A stretch of DNA of 64,000 bases from Ruminococcus sp. (GTDB lineage Bacteria > Bacillota > Clostridia > Lachnospirales > Lachnospiraceae): NCBI GenBank assembly GCA_013911065.1, contig JACERV010000026.1:1-64000 (forward strand), in the 5' to 3' direction. How positions within the stretch are numbered: the stretch's first letter is position 1; the number at the start of each line of letters is the position of its first letter. This document shows, piece by piece, positions 10,501 through 21,705 of this stretch. The notes under the pieces were generated by a model. The model ran no database searches. It had not been told where the DNA came from and was given only the letters and a program-made list of their open reading frames with translations. The translations under genes and the position numbers were made by a program.

Positions 10501-11886
10501 ATGTCAATAGAATATTTGGGACTCAGTAGTATCAACGGCCCTCTGGTCGCATTGGAGGGTGTACAGGATGCCTTCTTTAACGAACTGGTAGAATTTGTCG
10601 TAGGCGGCACAGAACGTAAAATCGGACGTATTGTAGAGATTTATGAAGACAAAGCAATCATACAGGTATTTGAGGGCTCGGAAAACATGTCCCTGAAAAA
10701 TACCCATACACGCCTTACCGGGCATCCTATGGAAATTGCCCTTTCACCGGATATGCTGGGACGGACTTTCAATGGCATCGGACATCCCATCGATGACCTG
10801 GGGCAGATTACCTCCACATTAAAAAGAGACGTAAATGGCCTGCCTCTAAATCCGGTTATGCGGGAATATCCCCGAAATTATATCAACACCGGTATTTCCG
10901 CTATAGACGGCCTGACAACCTTAATCCGGGGACAAAAACTCCCCATTTTTTCTGGTAACGGACTTCCTCACGACCAACTGGCAGCTCAAATCGTAAAACA
11001 AGCTTCCCTGGGAGGCGATTCGGAAGAACAATTTGCCATTGTATTCGCGGCTATGGGCGTCAAACATGACGTAGCAGACTTTTTCCGCCGTACATTCGAA
11101 GAAAACGGAGTTTCCGACCATGTAGCCATGTTCCTGAATCTGGCAAATGATCCGGTGGTGGAGCGTCTGATAACGCCAAAAGTAGCCCTCACGGCGGCAG
11201 AATACCTAGCCTTCGATCAGAACATGCATATCCTGGTTATCCTCACCGATATGACATCCTTTGCCGAGGCCATGCGTGAAGTATCCTCATCCAAAGGAGA
11301 GATTCCCAGCCGTAAAGGCTTTCCCGGATACTTATACAGTGAACTTGCAGCCATATACGAGCGTGCAGGCATCGTACACGGTGCAGGCGGCTCCGTGACC
11401 CAGCTTCCAATTCTGACCATGCCCAACGATGATATCACCCACCCAATCCCCGATTTAACGGGGTACATTACCGAAGGTCAAATTGTGCTGGAACGAGAAC
11501 TACACGGGCAGGCCATCTACCCGCCAATCAACATCCTCCCCTCCCTCTCCCGCCTCATGAAAGACGGCATCGGAGAAGGCTATACCCGGGAAGACCATCA
11601 GGATTTAGCAAACCAGCTTTTCTCTGCCTACGCAAAAGTAGGAGATGCCAGAAACCTGGCATCCGTTATTGGCGAAGACGAACTTTCTCCCATCGATAAA
11701 AAATACCTGGAATTCGGAAGATCTTTCGAAGAGAAATACATCGGACAGGGGAAAAACGAAAACCGCAGCATGGAAGAAACATTAAACCTGGGATGGGAAC
11801 TCCTCAGGCTGCTGCCCAAAGAAGAACTTGACCGCGTAGATACGAAAATACTCGATAAGTATTACAACGCAAAAGAGGACGCATAG
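10501..11886 (+). CDS. ntpB: V-type ATP synthase subunit B
   Basis: [42 protein letters not shown] and [11 protein letters not shown]. Confidence 0.98.
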   Translation: MSIEYLGLSSINGPLVALEGVQDAFFNELVEFVVGGTERKIGRIVEIYEDKAIIQVFEGSENMSLKNTHTRLTGHPMEIALSPDMLGRTFNGIGHPIDDLGQITSTLKRDVNGLPLNPVMREYPRNYINTGISAIDGLTTLIRGQKLPIFSGNGLPHDQLAAQIVKQASLGGDSEEQFAIVFAAMGVKHDVADFFRRTFEENGVSDHVAMFLNLANDPVVERLITPKVALTAAEYLAFDQNMHILVILTDMTSFAEAMREVSSSKGEIPSRKGFPGYLYSELAAIYERAGIVHGAGGSVTQLPILTMPNDDITHPIPDLTGYITEGQIVLERELHGQAIYPPINILPSLSRLMKDGIGEGYTREDHQDLANQLFSAYAKVGDARNLASVIGEDELSPIDKKYLEFGRSFEEKYIGQGKNENRSMEETLNLGWELLRLLPKEELDRVDTKILDKYYNAKEDA

Positions 11887-11913
11887 AAGGGGACGCACAA
11901 AAGGGGAACACCC

Positions 11914-11978
11914 AAAAAGGGACAGACCCTTTTGAAAGGGGACTGTCCCCTTTGCAACCCGTTTTCAGAATATTCTGA
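11914..11978. repeat. Dispersed palindromic repeat, copy A (between ntpB and ntpD)
   Basis: aaaaagggacagacccttttg + aaaggggactgtcccctttgcaacccgttttcagaatattctga; same pattern as 22603-22667, 28785-28831 and 30382-30425. Confidence 0.8.
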
Positions 11979-12005
11979 AATCTGTATTTGAAAAGGAGGA
12001 ACTGA

Positions 12006-12632
12006 ATGGATCCGCGTACTTTCCCTACCAAAGGAAATCTCATACTTGCCAAGAATTCTCTTGCGCTTGCCAGGCAGGGCTATGACCTGATGGACCGAAA
12101 AAGAAATATCCTGATTCGGGAACTGATGAATTTAATTGATGAAGCCCGCGATATCCAGAATGAGATAGACAACACATTTACTTATGCTTACCGCTGCCTG
12201 CAGAGCGCGAACATTGAACATGGTATTAGTATGGTGGCGCAGCTTGCTTATACTATGCCTATCGAGAACTCCATCACAATACAAACCCGCAGCATTATGG
12301 GCACTGAGATTCCTCATGTGAAATATACTCCTGGAAATAATACTCCTACCTATTCCTTTCATACAACGAGGGAATCTATAGATGTTGCCGTACAGGCTTT
12401 CCGCAAAGTAAAAGACTTGACTGTGAAGCTTTCCATGGTGGAAAATGCTGCCTACCGCCTGGCTGCTAATGTAAAAAAGACACAAAAACGTGCAAACGCC
12501 CTGCAAAATATTACAATTCCCAAATACTCCCAGCTTGTATATGATATTACAAATGCGCTGGAGGAGAAAGACAGAGAGGAATTTACACGTCTGAAAGTAA
12601 TCAAACGTATGAAGGAAAAAAGAGGGGCCTGA
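12006..12632 (+). CDS. ntpD: V-type ATP synthase subunit D
   Basis: PTKGNLILAKNSLALARQGYDLMDRKRNILIREL; VKKTQKRANALQNITIPKY. Confidence 0.96.
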   Translation: MDPRTFPTKGNLILAKNSLALARQGYDLMDRKRNILIRELMNLIDEARDIQNEIDNTFTYAYRCLQSANIEHGISMVAQLAYTMPIENSITIQTRSIMGTEIPHVKYTPGNNTPTYSFHTTRESIDVAVQAFRKVKDLTVKLSMVENAAYRLAANVKKTQKRANALQNITIPKYSQLVYDITNALEEKDREEFTRLKVIKRMKEKRGA

Positions 12633-12684
12633 GAAAATGAAAACAGCAGTTATTCAGTTAATTCTAAATTTACCGAGGTGACTT

Positions 12685-13410
12685 ATGAGCAACATCTATG
12701 ATGACAGACAATTTTTTGATGAATATGCGAAAATGTCAAGAAGCATGCAAGGCTTATCTGGCGCAGGGGAATGGCATCAGCTCAAGCCCCTGTTTCCGGA
12801 CTTGAGCGGTAAACGGGTACTTGATTTGGGGTGTGGTTACGGCTGGCACTGTAAATACGCCGTTGAATGTGGTGCAGAGCAGGTGCTGGGCATCGACCTA
12901 AGTGAGAAAATGATCCATGCAGCAAAAGATAAAAATATGGATCACAAGATTACGTATCAGGTCTGCGGAGTAGATGACTATGATTATCCCATGGATTCCT
13001 ATGACTGTGTAATTTCCAATCTAGTGCTTCACTACATTGCGGACATCGCTGCAATTTTCAGAAATATATACCGGACGCTGGGAGCAAACGGCGTTTTTCT
13101 TCTCAACATAGAACATCCTGTCTTCACAGCAGGTGTGAATCAGGACTGGATTTACGATTCAGACGGAAAACCACAATATTGGCCTGTGGATAACTACTTC
13201 TATCCCGGAGAGCGGGTCACACATTTTCTTGGACAATCTGTCACAAAACAACATCATACTCTGTCACAGATACTGATGGGACTAATAAATGCCGGATTCC
13301 ATCTGGAAGCGGTAGAAGAAGCAGTTCCCAGCGCCGGCATGATGGACATCCCAGGTATGCCGGATGAAATGCGCCGCCCGATGATGCTATTAATTAAGGC
13401 TGTAAAGTAG
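12685..13410 (+). CDS. Class I SAM-dependent methyltransferase
   Basis: VLDLGCGYGWHCKYAVECGAEQVLGIDLSEKMI motif I. Confidence 0.92.
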   Translation: MSNIYDDRQFFDEYAKMSRSMQGLSGAGEWHQLKPLFPDLSGKRVLDLGCGYGWHCKYAVECGAEQVLGIDLSEKMIHAAKDKNMDHKITYQVCGVDDYDYPMDSYDCVISNLVLHYIADIAAIFRNIYRTLGANGVFLLNIEHPVFTAGVNQDWIYDSDGKPQYWPVDNYFYPGERVTHFLGQSVTKQHHTLSQILMGLINAGFHLEAVEEAVPSAGMMDIPGMPDEMRRPMMLLIKAVK

Positions 13411-13517
13411 GAACTTTTATTGATTCGCAGCCCTTTTGCCCAATACCGGGCAGCCTTGGAGCAAGGGCTATTTACGACGATCTGGGGTGCCGCTTCTTTA
13501 TTGAGGAGGTTATTAAA

Positions 13518-15024
13518 TTGAATATATTTATTTGGTTCATGCTTATCTCAACGGCAGCCTCTGTCATACTTCTGATATACTCCGTTGCAAGTCACAATTC
13601 TGAACGGTCATTTTTTCTAATCTTCACTTCCATCTGTGGCTTTTTGTACACCTTAGGCTACCTTTTGGAAATCATTTCCCCTACACTGGAATCCGCCTTT
13701 ATAGGGGTTCGGGTTCAAAAAATGGGCTCCCTGCTCATTGTTCCCCTGCATTATCTTTTTGTACGGGATGTTTATGGAAAAAAGCGGTTCAGTATGCGCG
13801 CACACTGCCTTCTGTTTGCCCTGCCCGTTTTTAATCTCTTTACTGCCCAGGCATTTTCGCTGGTGCGGCTGCATTATACATCTATTGAATATTTTCACAG
13901 TGGTTTGATTGCCAACTGCCACGGATATCCGGGTGTGGTAAATTATATAGCCATTGTTTATAATCTTTTCCTTGTCCTTTTGAATCTCTTGCTTATTATA
14001 AAACACCTAAGGGCAGGAAGCCGGCTGCAAAAGCGGCAAAGCCTTTGTCTGCTTGCATCGGTTCTGATTCCACTTTTTGTTAACATTTACCACACGTTTT
14101 CCTATAGTTATCTTCGGATTGACTTAAACCCCTTTGCGGTTTCTGTTTACCTGGCACTGCTTTTATACTCTGTCCGGACGCAAAACCTGCTGAATGTAGT
14201 ACCGCTGGCACGGGCTCAGGTAATTGAATCTATGGCCGATGCCTATTGTCTGCGGTAAGGATTTCAGTTTTTTAGATGCAAACCAGGCCGCCAGACAGCT
14301 GTTCCCTGCGTTAAACACCTTGCTTCCAGGTGAGACTATAGAGCAGGTAAAGCAATTTGAAAATAAAAGTGAATTGTGCCTTCTAATAGATGGTAAGGTA
14401 AAATTTTATAAAATAACCCAAACATCTATCCTGCAAAACAATAAAATCAGCGCTATCTGTATCGTACTCCATGACATTACTGATAAAGAAAATGAGTTAA
14501 AAAACCTGTATGAAAAAGCAACTTTTGACCCTTTGATGCATATCTACAACAGGGCTACCTTTTTTGACCTTGCTGATTTTATGCTGAATTCTGATAAGGC
14601 AAAAAACCGCTCCTATGCTTTACTAATGATTGATTTAGATCATTTTAAATTAGTGAACGACACCTATACTCACTCCTGCGGCGATATTGTACTGGAAACC
14701 ATTGCTGCCATTGTGAAAGACCATTTCTTCCAGAACGACATCGTAGGGCGTTACGGCGGGGAGGAAATTGTGGTCCTGCTGGAGGGTATCTCTGTCAAGC
14801 AAGCAATTGACAAAGTGGAAACGCTCCGTAAAAGTATTGAAGATACAATTATTACTTATCAGGAAAATAAGTTATGTATCACAGTTAGTATCGGGATTGC
14901 ACATTCTCCCGCCGGAAGTGCTCATTTACTTGACGATATGTTGGTCCAGGCGGATTCGGCATTGTACAAAGCTAAAAACAGCGGGCGTAACCGGACCTGG
15001 CTGTACGGAGAATCCCCCGATTAA
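13518..15024 (+). pseudogene. 7TM-sensor diguanylate cyclase, split by a frameshift near 14245-14255
   Basis: ORF 13518-14258 is a 7TM N-terminal sensor region; ORF 14224-15024 carries PAS-like and GGDEF (GRYGGEEIVVLLEG) regions in another frame; the two join naturally at ...ESMADAY/VCGKDFSFLDANQAA. Confidence 0.75.
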
Positions 15025-15100
15025 TAAAATTGCAGTTCGCCGGTCTTTCTGTTATGTTTTTTCTCCCCATGAACTAACAAAATTGTTATTGCTAATAAAC

Positions 15101-15143
15101 AAGCGGCGATATGCTCCCAAAGAGGGTAAGCATATCGCCGCTT
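15101..15143. terminator. Long hairpin between convergent genes (possible terminator; no clear T-run)
   Basis: Perfect 15-bp inverted repeat aagcggcgatatgct / agcatatcgccgctt with 13-nt loop. Confidence 0.5.
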
Positions 15144-15247
15144 ATTGCCGAGGTTTCCATAGGGGATTTCCCCTTTACATATAACCCTGGTATATCTTTC
15201 AAACCTCATAATCTGCTTTTTCCATTTTCAATTGATACATTTCGGCT

Positions 15248-15985
15248 TTACACTGTCTTTCTTCGAGCTTTTTTGAAAACCACCAAGACTATAACATAAA
15301 GGATACTCAATATACTAAAGAAAGGAATATATTTCGAAAAGTCCAATGCTGCATGTACCAGAATAGCATTGATAATGTTTTCTGTGGACGCGTAAATAAA
15401 CAAGAAAAACATGGTCCCTATTACACCACCACCCAGATGGTTGAATACCCCGTACCACGGTGCGTTGTTCCATACCATTGGAGCTATCTGATGCATTGCG
15501 CCAAATAATGAGCCGGTTATGATAAGTGCAGCTAATGGACTATCGAACATTTTCGCTACTCTCGGATACGCCACTCCCCGAAATAGTATCTCCTCACCCC
15601 CGCCTACCACAATTAAATAAAAAAACCATCTGCCCATTATTTCATTGTTCTCTTTCCATACTGCACAAACAACGGCAAGTATAGTAAAAACTCCAACTGT
15701 AATGTAAGGAACCGCCTCTTTCTTAAACCCTATACTGGACAGCCCTTGTTTTCTCAGGACAACAATCAAAATAATGGCCCCAATCCATAGAGAGTGAATG
15801 GCAAGCTGGTAATAAATATAGCTGCCGTTCAACGGTATCCATTTCAGCAAAAAGAACATTCCAATAGCCTCGATTGCTATAAGTATAAAAGCACCTATCC
15901 CATCCCTTTTGCCCACTTGATTGATTGCATCCACTTCTATAAGTGAAAGAAAAGAATTGAAAATCACAATCACCTTCTTTAACAC
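15248..15985 (-). CDS. CPBP-family intramembrane metalloprotease (CAAX protease-like)
   Basis: GGGEEILFRGVAYPRV, SLFGAMHQIAP, NAILVHAALDF; multiple TM helices. Confidence 0.9.
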   Translation of the reverse strand: MLKKVIVIFNSFLSLIEVDAINQVGKRDGIGAFILIAIEAIGMFFLLKWIPLNGSYIYYQLAIHSLWIGAIILIVVLRKQGLSSIGFKKEAVPYITVGVFTILAVVCAVWKENNEIMGRWFFYLIVVGGGEEILFRGVAYPRVAKMFDSPLAALIITGSLFGAMHQIAPMVWNNAPWYGVFNHLGGGVIGTMFFLFIYASTENIINAILVHAALDFSKYIPFFSILSILYVIVLVVFKKARRKTV

Positions 15986-16020
15986 ATAATTATCATTAGC
16001 TTACCGACATAGTTTCCTTA

Positions 16021-17946
16021 TCAGAACTCGAACACCGCAACCCCATATCCTGGCAGCGGATAAGCAAAGGAATATGTCCTGCCGTCGCAGTCTTGTTTCT
16101 CTGCCTTATAAACAACAGGTCTCTCTTCCCCTGTACCTCCATACTCCTTATCATCGCTGTTCAAAATCAGTTTGTACTGTTTTCTCTTTGGAACCCCCAC
16201 TCTATAATCCGGACGTTCAACAGGAGTAAAATTACACACAAACAAAAGGTTCTTTTTATTGTCCTTTGAATGTCTTACAAAGCTGAAAACGCTTCTAAAT
16301 GTATCATCCTTATTAATCCACTCAAAGCCTTCCGGGGCGTTATCTATCTCATACAACGCTTTATTCTTTTTGTACAGACGGAGCAAATCCCGGTAAAACT
16401 TCTGTATCTGCTGATGAGGTTCTTCTAACAGCAGGAACCAGTCCAGCTCTCTCTCCTCACTCCATTCACGAAGCTGTGCAAACTCCTGCCCCATAAATAG
16501 CAGTTTCTTCCCAGGATGTCCCATCATAAATGCATAGGCTACCTTCAGATTCGCAAACTTGTCAAATCCCACTCCGGGCATTTTATTAATCATGGAGCAT
16601 TTTAAGTGTACCACTTCATCATGAGACAACACCAAAATATAATTCTCACTGTAGGCATACTCCATAGAAAATGCCATCTGATAATGTGCATTCTTTCGAA
16701 ACAAAGGATCTAATTTCATGTATTCTATAAAATCATGCATCCATCCCATGTTCCATTTTAGGCTGAATCCCAGCCCATCATCCTCCGGTACTCCTGTAAC
16801 TTTGGGCCATGCAGTAGATTCCTCTGCAATCATCATAGCTCCGGCATTTCTGCCCAGCACTACAGAATTCAGATGCCGGAAGAATGTAATCGCCTCCAGA
16901 TTCTGATTTCCTCCAAATTTATTTGGAACCCACTGGCCCTCCTGTTTCCCGTAATCAAGATAGAGCATCGAGGCCACAGCATCAACCCGCAGACCATCCA
17001 CATGATAATGTTCAATCCAAAACAGCGCATTAGCTATCAGGAAATTCTGCACCTCTGGTTTTGCATAATCAAAGATTTTAGTTCCCCAGTCCGGATGCTC
17101 CCCCTTTCTAGGGTCTGCATATTCAAATACAGGCGTACCGTCGAAAAGAGCAAGCCCATGTGTGTCCCGCGGAAAATGCGCAGGTACCCAGTCAAGTATG
17201 ACTCCTATCTTATTCTTGTGGAGATAATTAATCATATAAGCAAAGTCTTCCGGCGTCCCGTACCTGGATGTAGGCGCATAATATCCTGTCACCTGATATC
17301 CCCAGGAACCATCAAAAGGATGCTCCGCTACCCCCATCAGCTCCACATGAGTATACCCCATATCCTTAACATACTTCACAATGGCTTTTGCAAAATCCCT
17401 GTATGTATAAAAGCCTTCATCCTCTCTGCCTGGATGCCTCATCCATGAGCCTATATGGACCTCATAAATAGATAAGGGATTCTCCTTGCTGTCCCATTCC
17501 TTCCTGCGTTCCATCCATACATCATCCGTCCACGTAAAATTCAGGATATCCGTAACCCTGGAAGCAGTCCCCGGACGCAGTTCTGCGTAATTAGCAAATG
17601 GATCTGCCTTAAAAGTGCGCTTTCCCTGGGCTGTCTCTATGCAGAACTTATATAAATCTCCTTCCTTTACTCCTGGAATAAAGCAGGTATAAATTCCGCC
17701 TTCCCCCTGACGCTCCATGTAATTCTTTTCAAAATCCCAATCATTGAAATCGCCGACAACAGCTACACGCCTTGCATTGGGAGCCCAGACCGCAAAATAA
17801 ACACCTTCCTTTCCTCTTACCGTTGCCTTGTGGGCACCAAGCTTTTTGTAAATCTCATAATGTGTCCCATGGCCGAACAGATACTGATCTAATTCCCCGA
17901 TTTCATAAGGTTTTACTTTCCTTTGTACGGTTTTATTCTTTCCCAT
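16021..17946 (-). CDS. glgB: 1,4-alpha-glucan branching enzyme
   Basis: YFAVWAPNARRVAVVGDFNDWD, HFDGSWGYQVTGYYAPTSRYGTPED, DGLRVDAVASMLYLDYG; likely start at MGKNKTVQRK (17946), since the longer ORF overlaps the upstream gene. Confidence 0.95.
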   Translation of the reverse strand: MGKNKTVQRKVKPYEIGELDQYLFGHGTHYEIYKKLGAHKATVRGKEGVYFAVWAPNARRVAVVGDFNDWDFEKNYMERQGEGGIYTCFIPGVKEGDLYKFCIETAQGKRTFKADPFANYAELRPGTASRVTDILNFTWTDDVWMERRKEWDSKENPLSIYEVHIGSWMRHPGREDEGFYTYRDFAKAIVKYVKDMGYTHVELMGVAEHPFDGSWGYQVTGYYAPTSRYGTPEDFAYMINYLHKNKIGVILDWVPAHFPRDTHGLALFDGTPVFEYADPRKGEHPDWGTKIFDYAKPEVQNFLIANALFWIEHYHVDGLRVDAVASMLYLDYGKQEGQWVPNKFGGNQNLEAITFFRHLNSVVLGRNAGAMMIAEESTAWPKVTGVPEDDGLGFSLKWNMGWMHDFIEYMKLDPLFRKNAHYQMAFSMEYAYSENYILVLSHDEVVHLKCSMINKMPGVGFDKFANLKVAYAFMMGHPGKKLLFMGQEFAQLREWSEERELDWFLLLEEPHQQIQKFYRDLLRLYKKNKALYEIDNAPEGFEWINKDDTFRSVFSFVRHSKDNKKNLLFVCNFTPVERPDYRVGVPKRKQYKLILNSDDKEYGGTGEERPVVYKAEKQDCDGRTYSFAYPLPGYGVAVFEF

Positions 17947-18088
17947 AAGCCCACCTCGCAGCTCGTATTTTATACTTACAATTATACTTGAAATGACTGG
18001 AAAAAGAAAGAGGAATCCACCCGATATAAACGAAAGAATAGACAGGCCCTTTGCAGACCTGTCTATTACCTTTACTCTCATATAAATC

Positions 18089-21000
18089 TTATGCATTAAA
18101 ATCCTTTTCGGATAAGATAATTCTATCAGCATCATCCGTATTCTTTCCGAATACCCGCTTCACTAGTTTCTTGGCGGAAGCTTTCTGGGAATGATCCATC
18201 GCTTCATCCATAACTTCCTTCACTTCAGCAACCGTCACTGCATGATCTTCTCTTTGCAGTGCATCAATCCTGCTGTAAAGCGCAAGAATCCCCATCTCAT
18301 CAATCCGATAGCCGTTTTCCTGAGCATATGTCTGACCAAAGGTTACAAGCTCATCATTGATAAAAATAGGTACTTCCAAACGGCTGGTAAACTTTCTCCG
18401 GAACTCTCTGTTGGAAGAAAGCAGTCTGTCCAAAGGCTTTCTCTGCTCTTCAAGTACAATCAGCATCTCTCCGGTATCCCGTTCCATTGCCTTGTTCAGC
18501 CTTGCCACTGTTTTCTCGTTCAGCTTTCCTGCTTTTTCAATAATCAGTGCACCGCCATGAAGCTTCGTGAATATATCACTGATCTTTTTCTTATTCAAGG
18601 AATCTCCAGTTACAATCGCAACCTTGCCCTGACGGATATTCCTTTGCTTCTGAATGGCTTTTACAACATCCACTGCTAAAACAGTCTTACCATTTCCCTT
18701 ATTTCCTATAATCAGAAGATTTCCTGTGCGGGAAGTGCCGTTACGGTTCGTACAATTGAGATCCTGCTCTAAAACATCAACAAGCTGTTCGCTCATCCCT
18801 CTTACTGGTACAAAATAGGAGAACAACTTTTTCTGTTCTTCTGTAAGACCGGCTCTAATCCCAATACCGCTCTGAGTCTCCAGATCATAACGGCCGTGTA
18901 CAATAAACCCTGTATCTGACATTGAAAGTGCATTAGAAATATCATCCAAAGGAAGAGGCGCTGTCTTTCCGGTAGCAATCATCTTGGCAGTTTCCTTGCG
19001 GCTCAAAGGAGTTGTCGCGGATAAAATATCCATATCGTCATCGTCCTCATCCGGAATCTCTCTTTCATCCGGCCCGCCGGCATGTTCTGGATTTGGACGG
19101 AACTCCTCTTCAAAGCTTGCCTCAATGTCATCCAAATCATGTTCGGCTACTTCCCCTGAATCATGGTCCTCATAATCCTCTTCGTATGCTTCCTCGTACT
19201 CATCGTCAAAATAATCCTCTTCCTCAGATTCGTCATATTCCTCTTCGCCGAAATCGTCCTCTAACTCGTCGTATTCTTCTTCGTCGAGGTCATCCTCAGA
19301 TTCATCGTATTCCTCTTCGTCGAGGTCATCCTCAGATTCATCATACTCCTCTTCATCGAAATCGTCTTCAGATTCATCGTATTCTTCTTCGAAATCATCC
19401 TCTAACTCGTCATACTCTTCTTCTTCAAAATCATCCTCAGATTCGTCATACTCTTCTTCTTCGAAATCGTCCTCTAATTCATCATACTCCTCTTCATAGG
19501 AATCATCTTCTAATTCGTCATACTCCTCTTCATAGGAATCATCTTCTAATTCGTCATACTCTTCTTCATAAGAATCGTCCTCTAATTCATCATAGTCCTC
19601 TTCATCCAGAACATCCTCATATTCTTCAGAAGGACTATCAGCAAGCGCATCCGATTCCTCTTCAAAATCATCCTCTTCCTCAAGAAAGGCCTCTATATCA
19701 TCAATCCGCAGTTGCTCCGTAATCGCTCCCATATTTTCATGAAGCTCTTCTACTTTTTTCACAGGTGCTGGGACTGGTGCGGCTTCTTCAGGAAGTACTC
19801 CCTCAATCTCATCAATCATGCGCTGTATATCGGGCGGTAGTAATGGCTCCGCCTGTTTTTCTTTATCTTCCATCCTCACCTCTTCCACCGGTTCTTCATC
19901 ACTATCCCAGCCCATCAAAATATCCTCAATACTGAGCTGACCTTCAATCTGATCATTTTCTTCCGGCTTCTTATAGTCTTGCTGTATATTCTCTGCTGTA
20001 GATGGGTCTTCTATTCCATCTGTCCCATCCTTCTCTATATTTTCATCCTCTTCCACTTCTGCATCTTCCGCAGTCTCATCAAGAGGTTCCGCTTTCAGTT
20101 CTTCTAAATCTGTATCAAAAGGCACATCCTTATCATTTTTTCCTGTGAGCTCATTTACAAGTTCGAGGTCAATTACTGATTCAATCTCCTCAATTGCAGT
20201 TTCCAGCCCGGAAACATTTTCCTCTTCATCCGTCTGGTTCTCTGGTTCTTCCTTATCCTCGGGCTCTTCTTTGCTCTTCGGATGCAGAAGGCTCTGCAGA
20301 GCTTCTTCCAGCTTCATAGTACTGCCTATTCCTTTTTTGGTCAATCTCAGTATACTTTCATCCTCCTGAATCGACTCATCGTCCTCTATATCATCCTCAG
20401 CGGAAACTTCTTCAACTTCAGATTCACCTAATGTGCTTTCCTGGAACTCTTCATCGTCTTCCTCATAATCTTCTTCATTCTCTTCAATTCCAGCCTTCAT
20501 ACCTGCCTCAGCTATATTCGCCTTCCTTGCCTGATATTGTGTCAGATCAGGAATCTCCTCCGTTGCCGATTCAACCTTTTCATAACGGTGGTCATATTTT
20601 TCCTGCTGTGAAGGCGTCAATTGCTTGTACTGCATTTTAAGTTCCATTGCTTTATATACGTACTTACCCTCACTGAACCAAAGGATCAAATCATCGCATT
20701 CTTCCAAACACTCTGCCGTCATCCCTGCTTCCTGATATAACCTGGCCAGCTCGAATGCCCACTCCTCAATATACTCTGCCTTCTTAAACTCCTCAAGAGC
20801 TTCAATCTGCTGCTCAATCGGTGCCCTGCGGGCTCTTAGCATCTTATATTTTAAAATGTGCTGATTCGGGTCCTTGGGCGCAACCTGCATAAAATCATCG
20901 TAATAATCTATGGCTTCATCAACATTTCCTGTTTTAAGTGCAAGAGCACATAACCGGTAAATAACTTTTCTGCTGCCTTCCGCACGATGATAAGCAATAT

Positions 21001-21199
21001 TCAGAACCTCATAACTTTTTTGATAGTCTCCACTTCTCTCATATATATCGCTGACATTCACCAGCATTGTAGCATTCCTGACTCTTTTCCAGTCGATGGT
21101 ATCCGCAATCTCTGCCGCTTTGTTATATACACCGCTTTCCATAAGTTCAAGCATCTGTTCTGTCTTTAACTTATATTCGTACTTATCCACAGCACTCAC
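18089..21199 (-). CDS. TPR-like N-terminus + Asp/Glu repeat linker + C-terminal P-loop (AAA-like) domain protein
   Basis: N-terminal helical repeats; tandem (E/D)EEYDE(L/S)EDD repeats; Walker A LLIIGNKGNGKTVLAVDVVKAIQ. Confidence 0.85.
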   Translation of the reverse strand: MSAVDKYEYKLKTEQMLELMESGVYNKAAEIADTIDWKRVRNATMLVNVSDIYERSGDYQKSYEVLNIAYHRAEGSRKVIYRLCALALKTGNVDEAIDYYDDFMQVAPKDPNQHILKYKMLRARRAPIEQQIEALEEFKKAEYIEEWAFELARLYQEAGMTAECLEECDDLILWFSEGKYVYKAMELKMQYKQLTPSQQEKYDHRYEKVESATEEIPDLTQYQARKANIAEAGMKAGIEENEEDYEEDDEEFQESTLGESEVEEVSAEDDIEDDESIQEDESILRLTKKGIGSTMKLEEALQSLLHPKSKEEPEDKEEPENQTDEEENVSGLETAIEEIESVIDLELVNELTGKNDKDVPFDTDLEELKAEPLDETAEDAEVEEDENIEKDGTDGIEDPSTAENIQQDYKKPEENDQIEGQLSIEDILMGWDSDEEPVEEVRMEDKEKQAEPLLPPDIQRMIDEIEGVLPEEAAPVPAPVKKVEELHENMGAITEQLRIDDIEAFLEEEDDFEEESDALADSPSEEYEDVLDEEDYDELEDDSYEEEYDELEDDSYEEEYDELEDDSYEEEYDELEDDFEEEEYDESEDDFEEEEYDELEDDFEEEYDESEDDFDEEEYDESEDDLDEEEYDESEDDLDEEEYDELEDDFGEEEYDESEEEDYFDDEYEEAYEEDYEDHDSGEVAEHDLDDIEASFEEEFRPNPEHAGGPDEREIPDEDDDDMDILSATTPLSRKETAKMIATGKTAPLPLDDISNALSMSDTGFIVHGRYDLETQSGIGIRAGLTEEQKKLFSYFVPVRGMSEQLVDVLEQDLNCTNRNGTSRTGNLLIIGNKGNGKTVLAVDVVKAIQKQRNIRQGKVAIVTGDSLNKKKISDIFTKLHGGALIIEKAGKLNEKTVARLNKAMERDTGEMLIVLEEQRKPLDRLLSSNREFRRKFTSRLEVPIFINDELVTFGQTYAQENGYRIDEMGILALYSRIDALQREDHAVTVAEVKEVMDEAMDHSQKASAKKLVKRVFGKNTDDADRIILSEKDFNA
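19190..19610 (-). repeat. Acidic coding tandem repeat (EEEYDELEDDSY/F type)
   Basis: Repeated ctcttcatcgaaatcgtcttcagattcatcgtattc-like units on the + strand. Confidence 0.85.
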
Positions 21200-21554
21200 C
21201 TCGTAATATAATAATATTATTTATATCGTTTATCCGGCATACGCCCGTTTATACGCACATGTGCAGATAAATTCTGTCCTTAGTTTACCATAAGCACCCC
21301 GTAATGTCAAAAAAATGCATTTCCAATTACTACAGAAAATGCATCTTGATTTTCATTAAAAGCCACCTGTCAACAATACCCTTTATCCGCTGTTTCTCGG
21401 GGTTTTGTCACTAATATAATGCCATAAACCAAATATTTTATAGATATAAAACCTTTATAAAATATACCATTTTACGACGTATAAATACAGTTTTTTATTT
21501 TAGGAAATTTTTGGAAAACGCGTAAGTTTTTTCCGACTTAGTTGTTTACTTAAC

Positions 21555-21705
21555 AAAGGAACTAATCTCCTCACCATTTATTAGTTCCTTTCCCACCACA
21601 AAGCCCGGATTCCTCACCAGATTCCGGGCTGTTCCTATTATTTTTATAGAACTTCTACTGAAGACAACTAAGGCCGGTATATATGTTAATATACATCGGC
21701 CTCAG
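21555..21705. other. Cluster of three hairpins in an ORF-free intergenic region
   Basis: aaaggaactaat...attagttccttt; agcccgga...tccgggct; aaggccggtatatatg...atacatcggcct. Confidence 0.55.

Noticed and set aside
15101-15143. 15-bp perfect hairpin considered as a regulatory RNA
   Set aside because: Located between convergent 3' ends, more likely a bidirectional transcription stop although a T-run is weak.
19012-19722. 236-aa plus-strand His/Arg-rich ORF
   Set aside because: Antisense shadow of the Asp/Glu repeat region of the P-loop protein.
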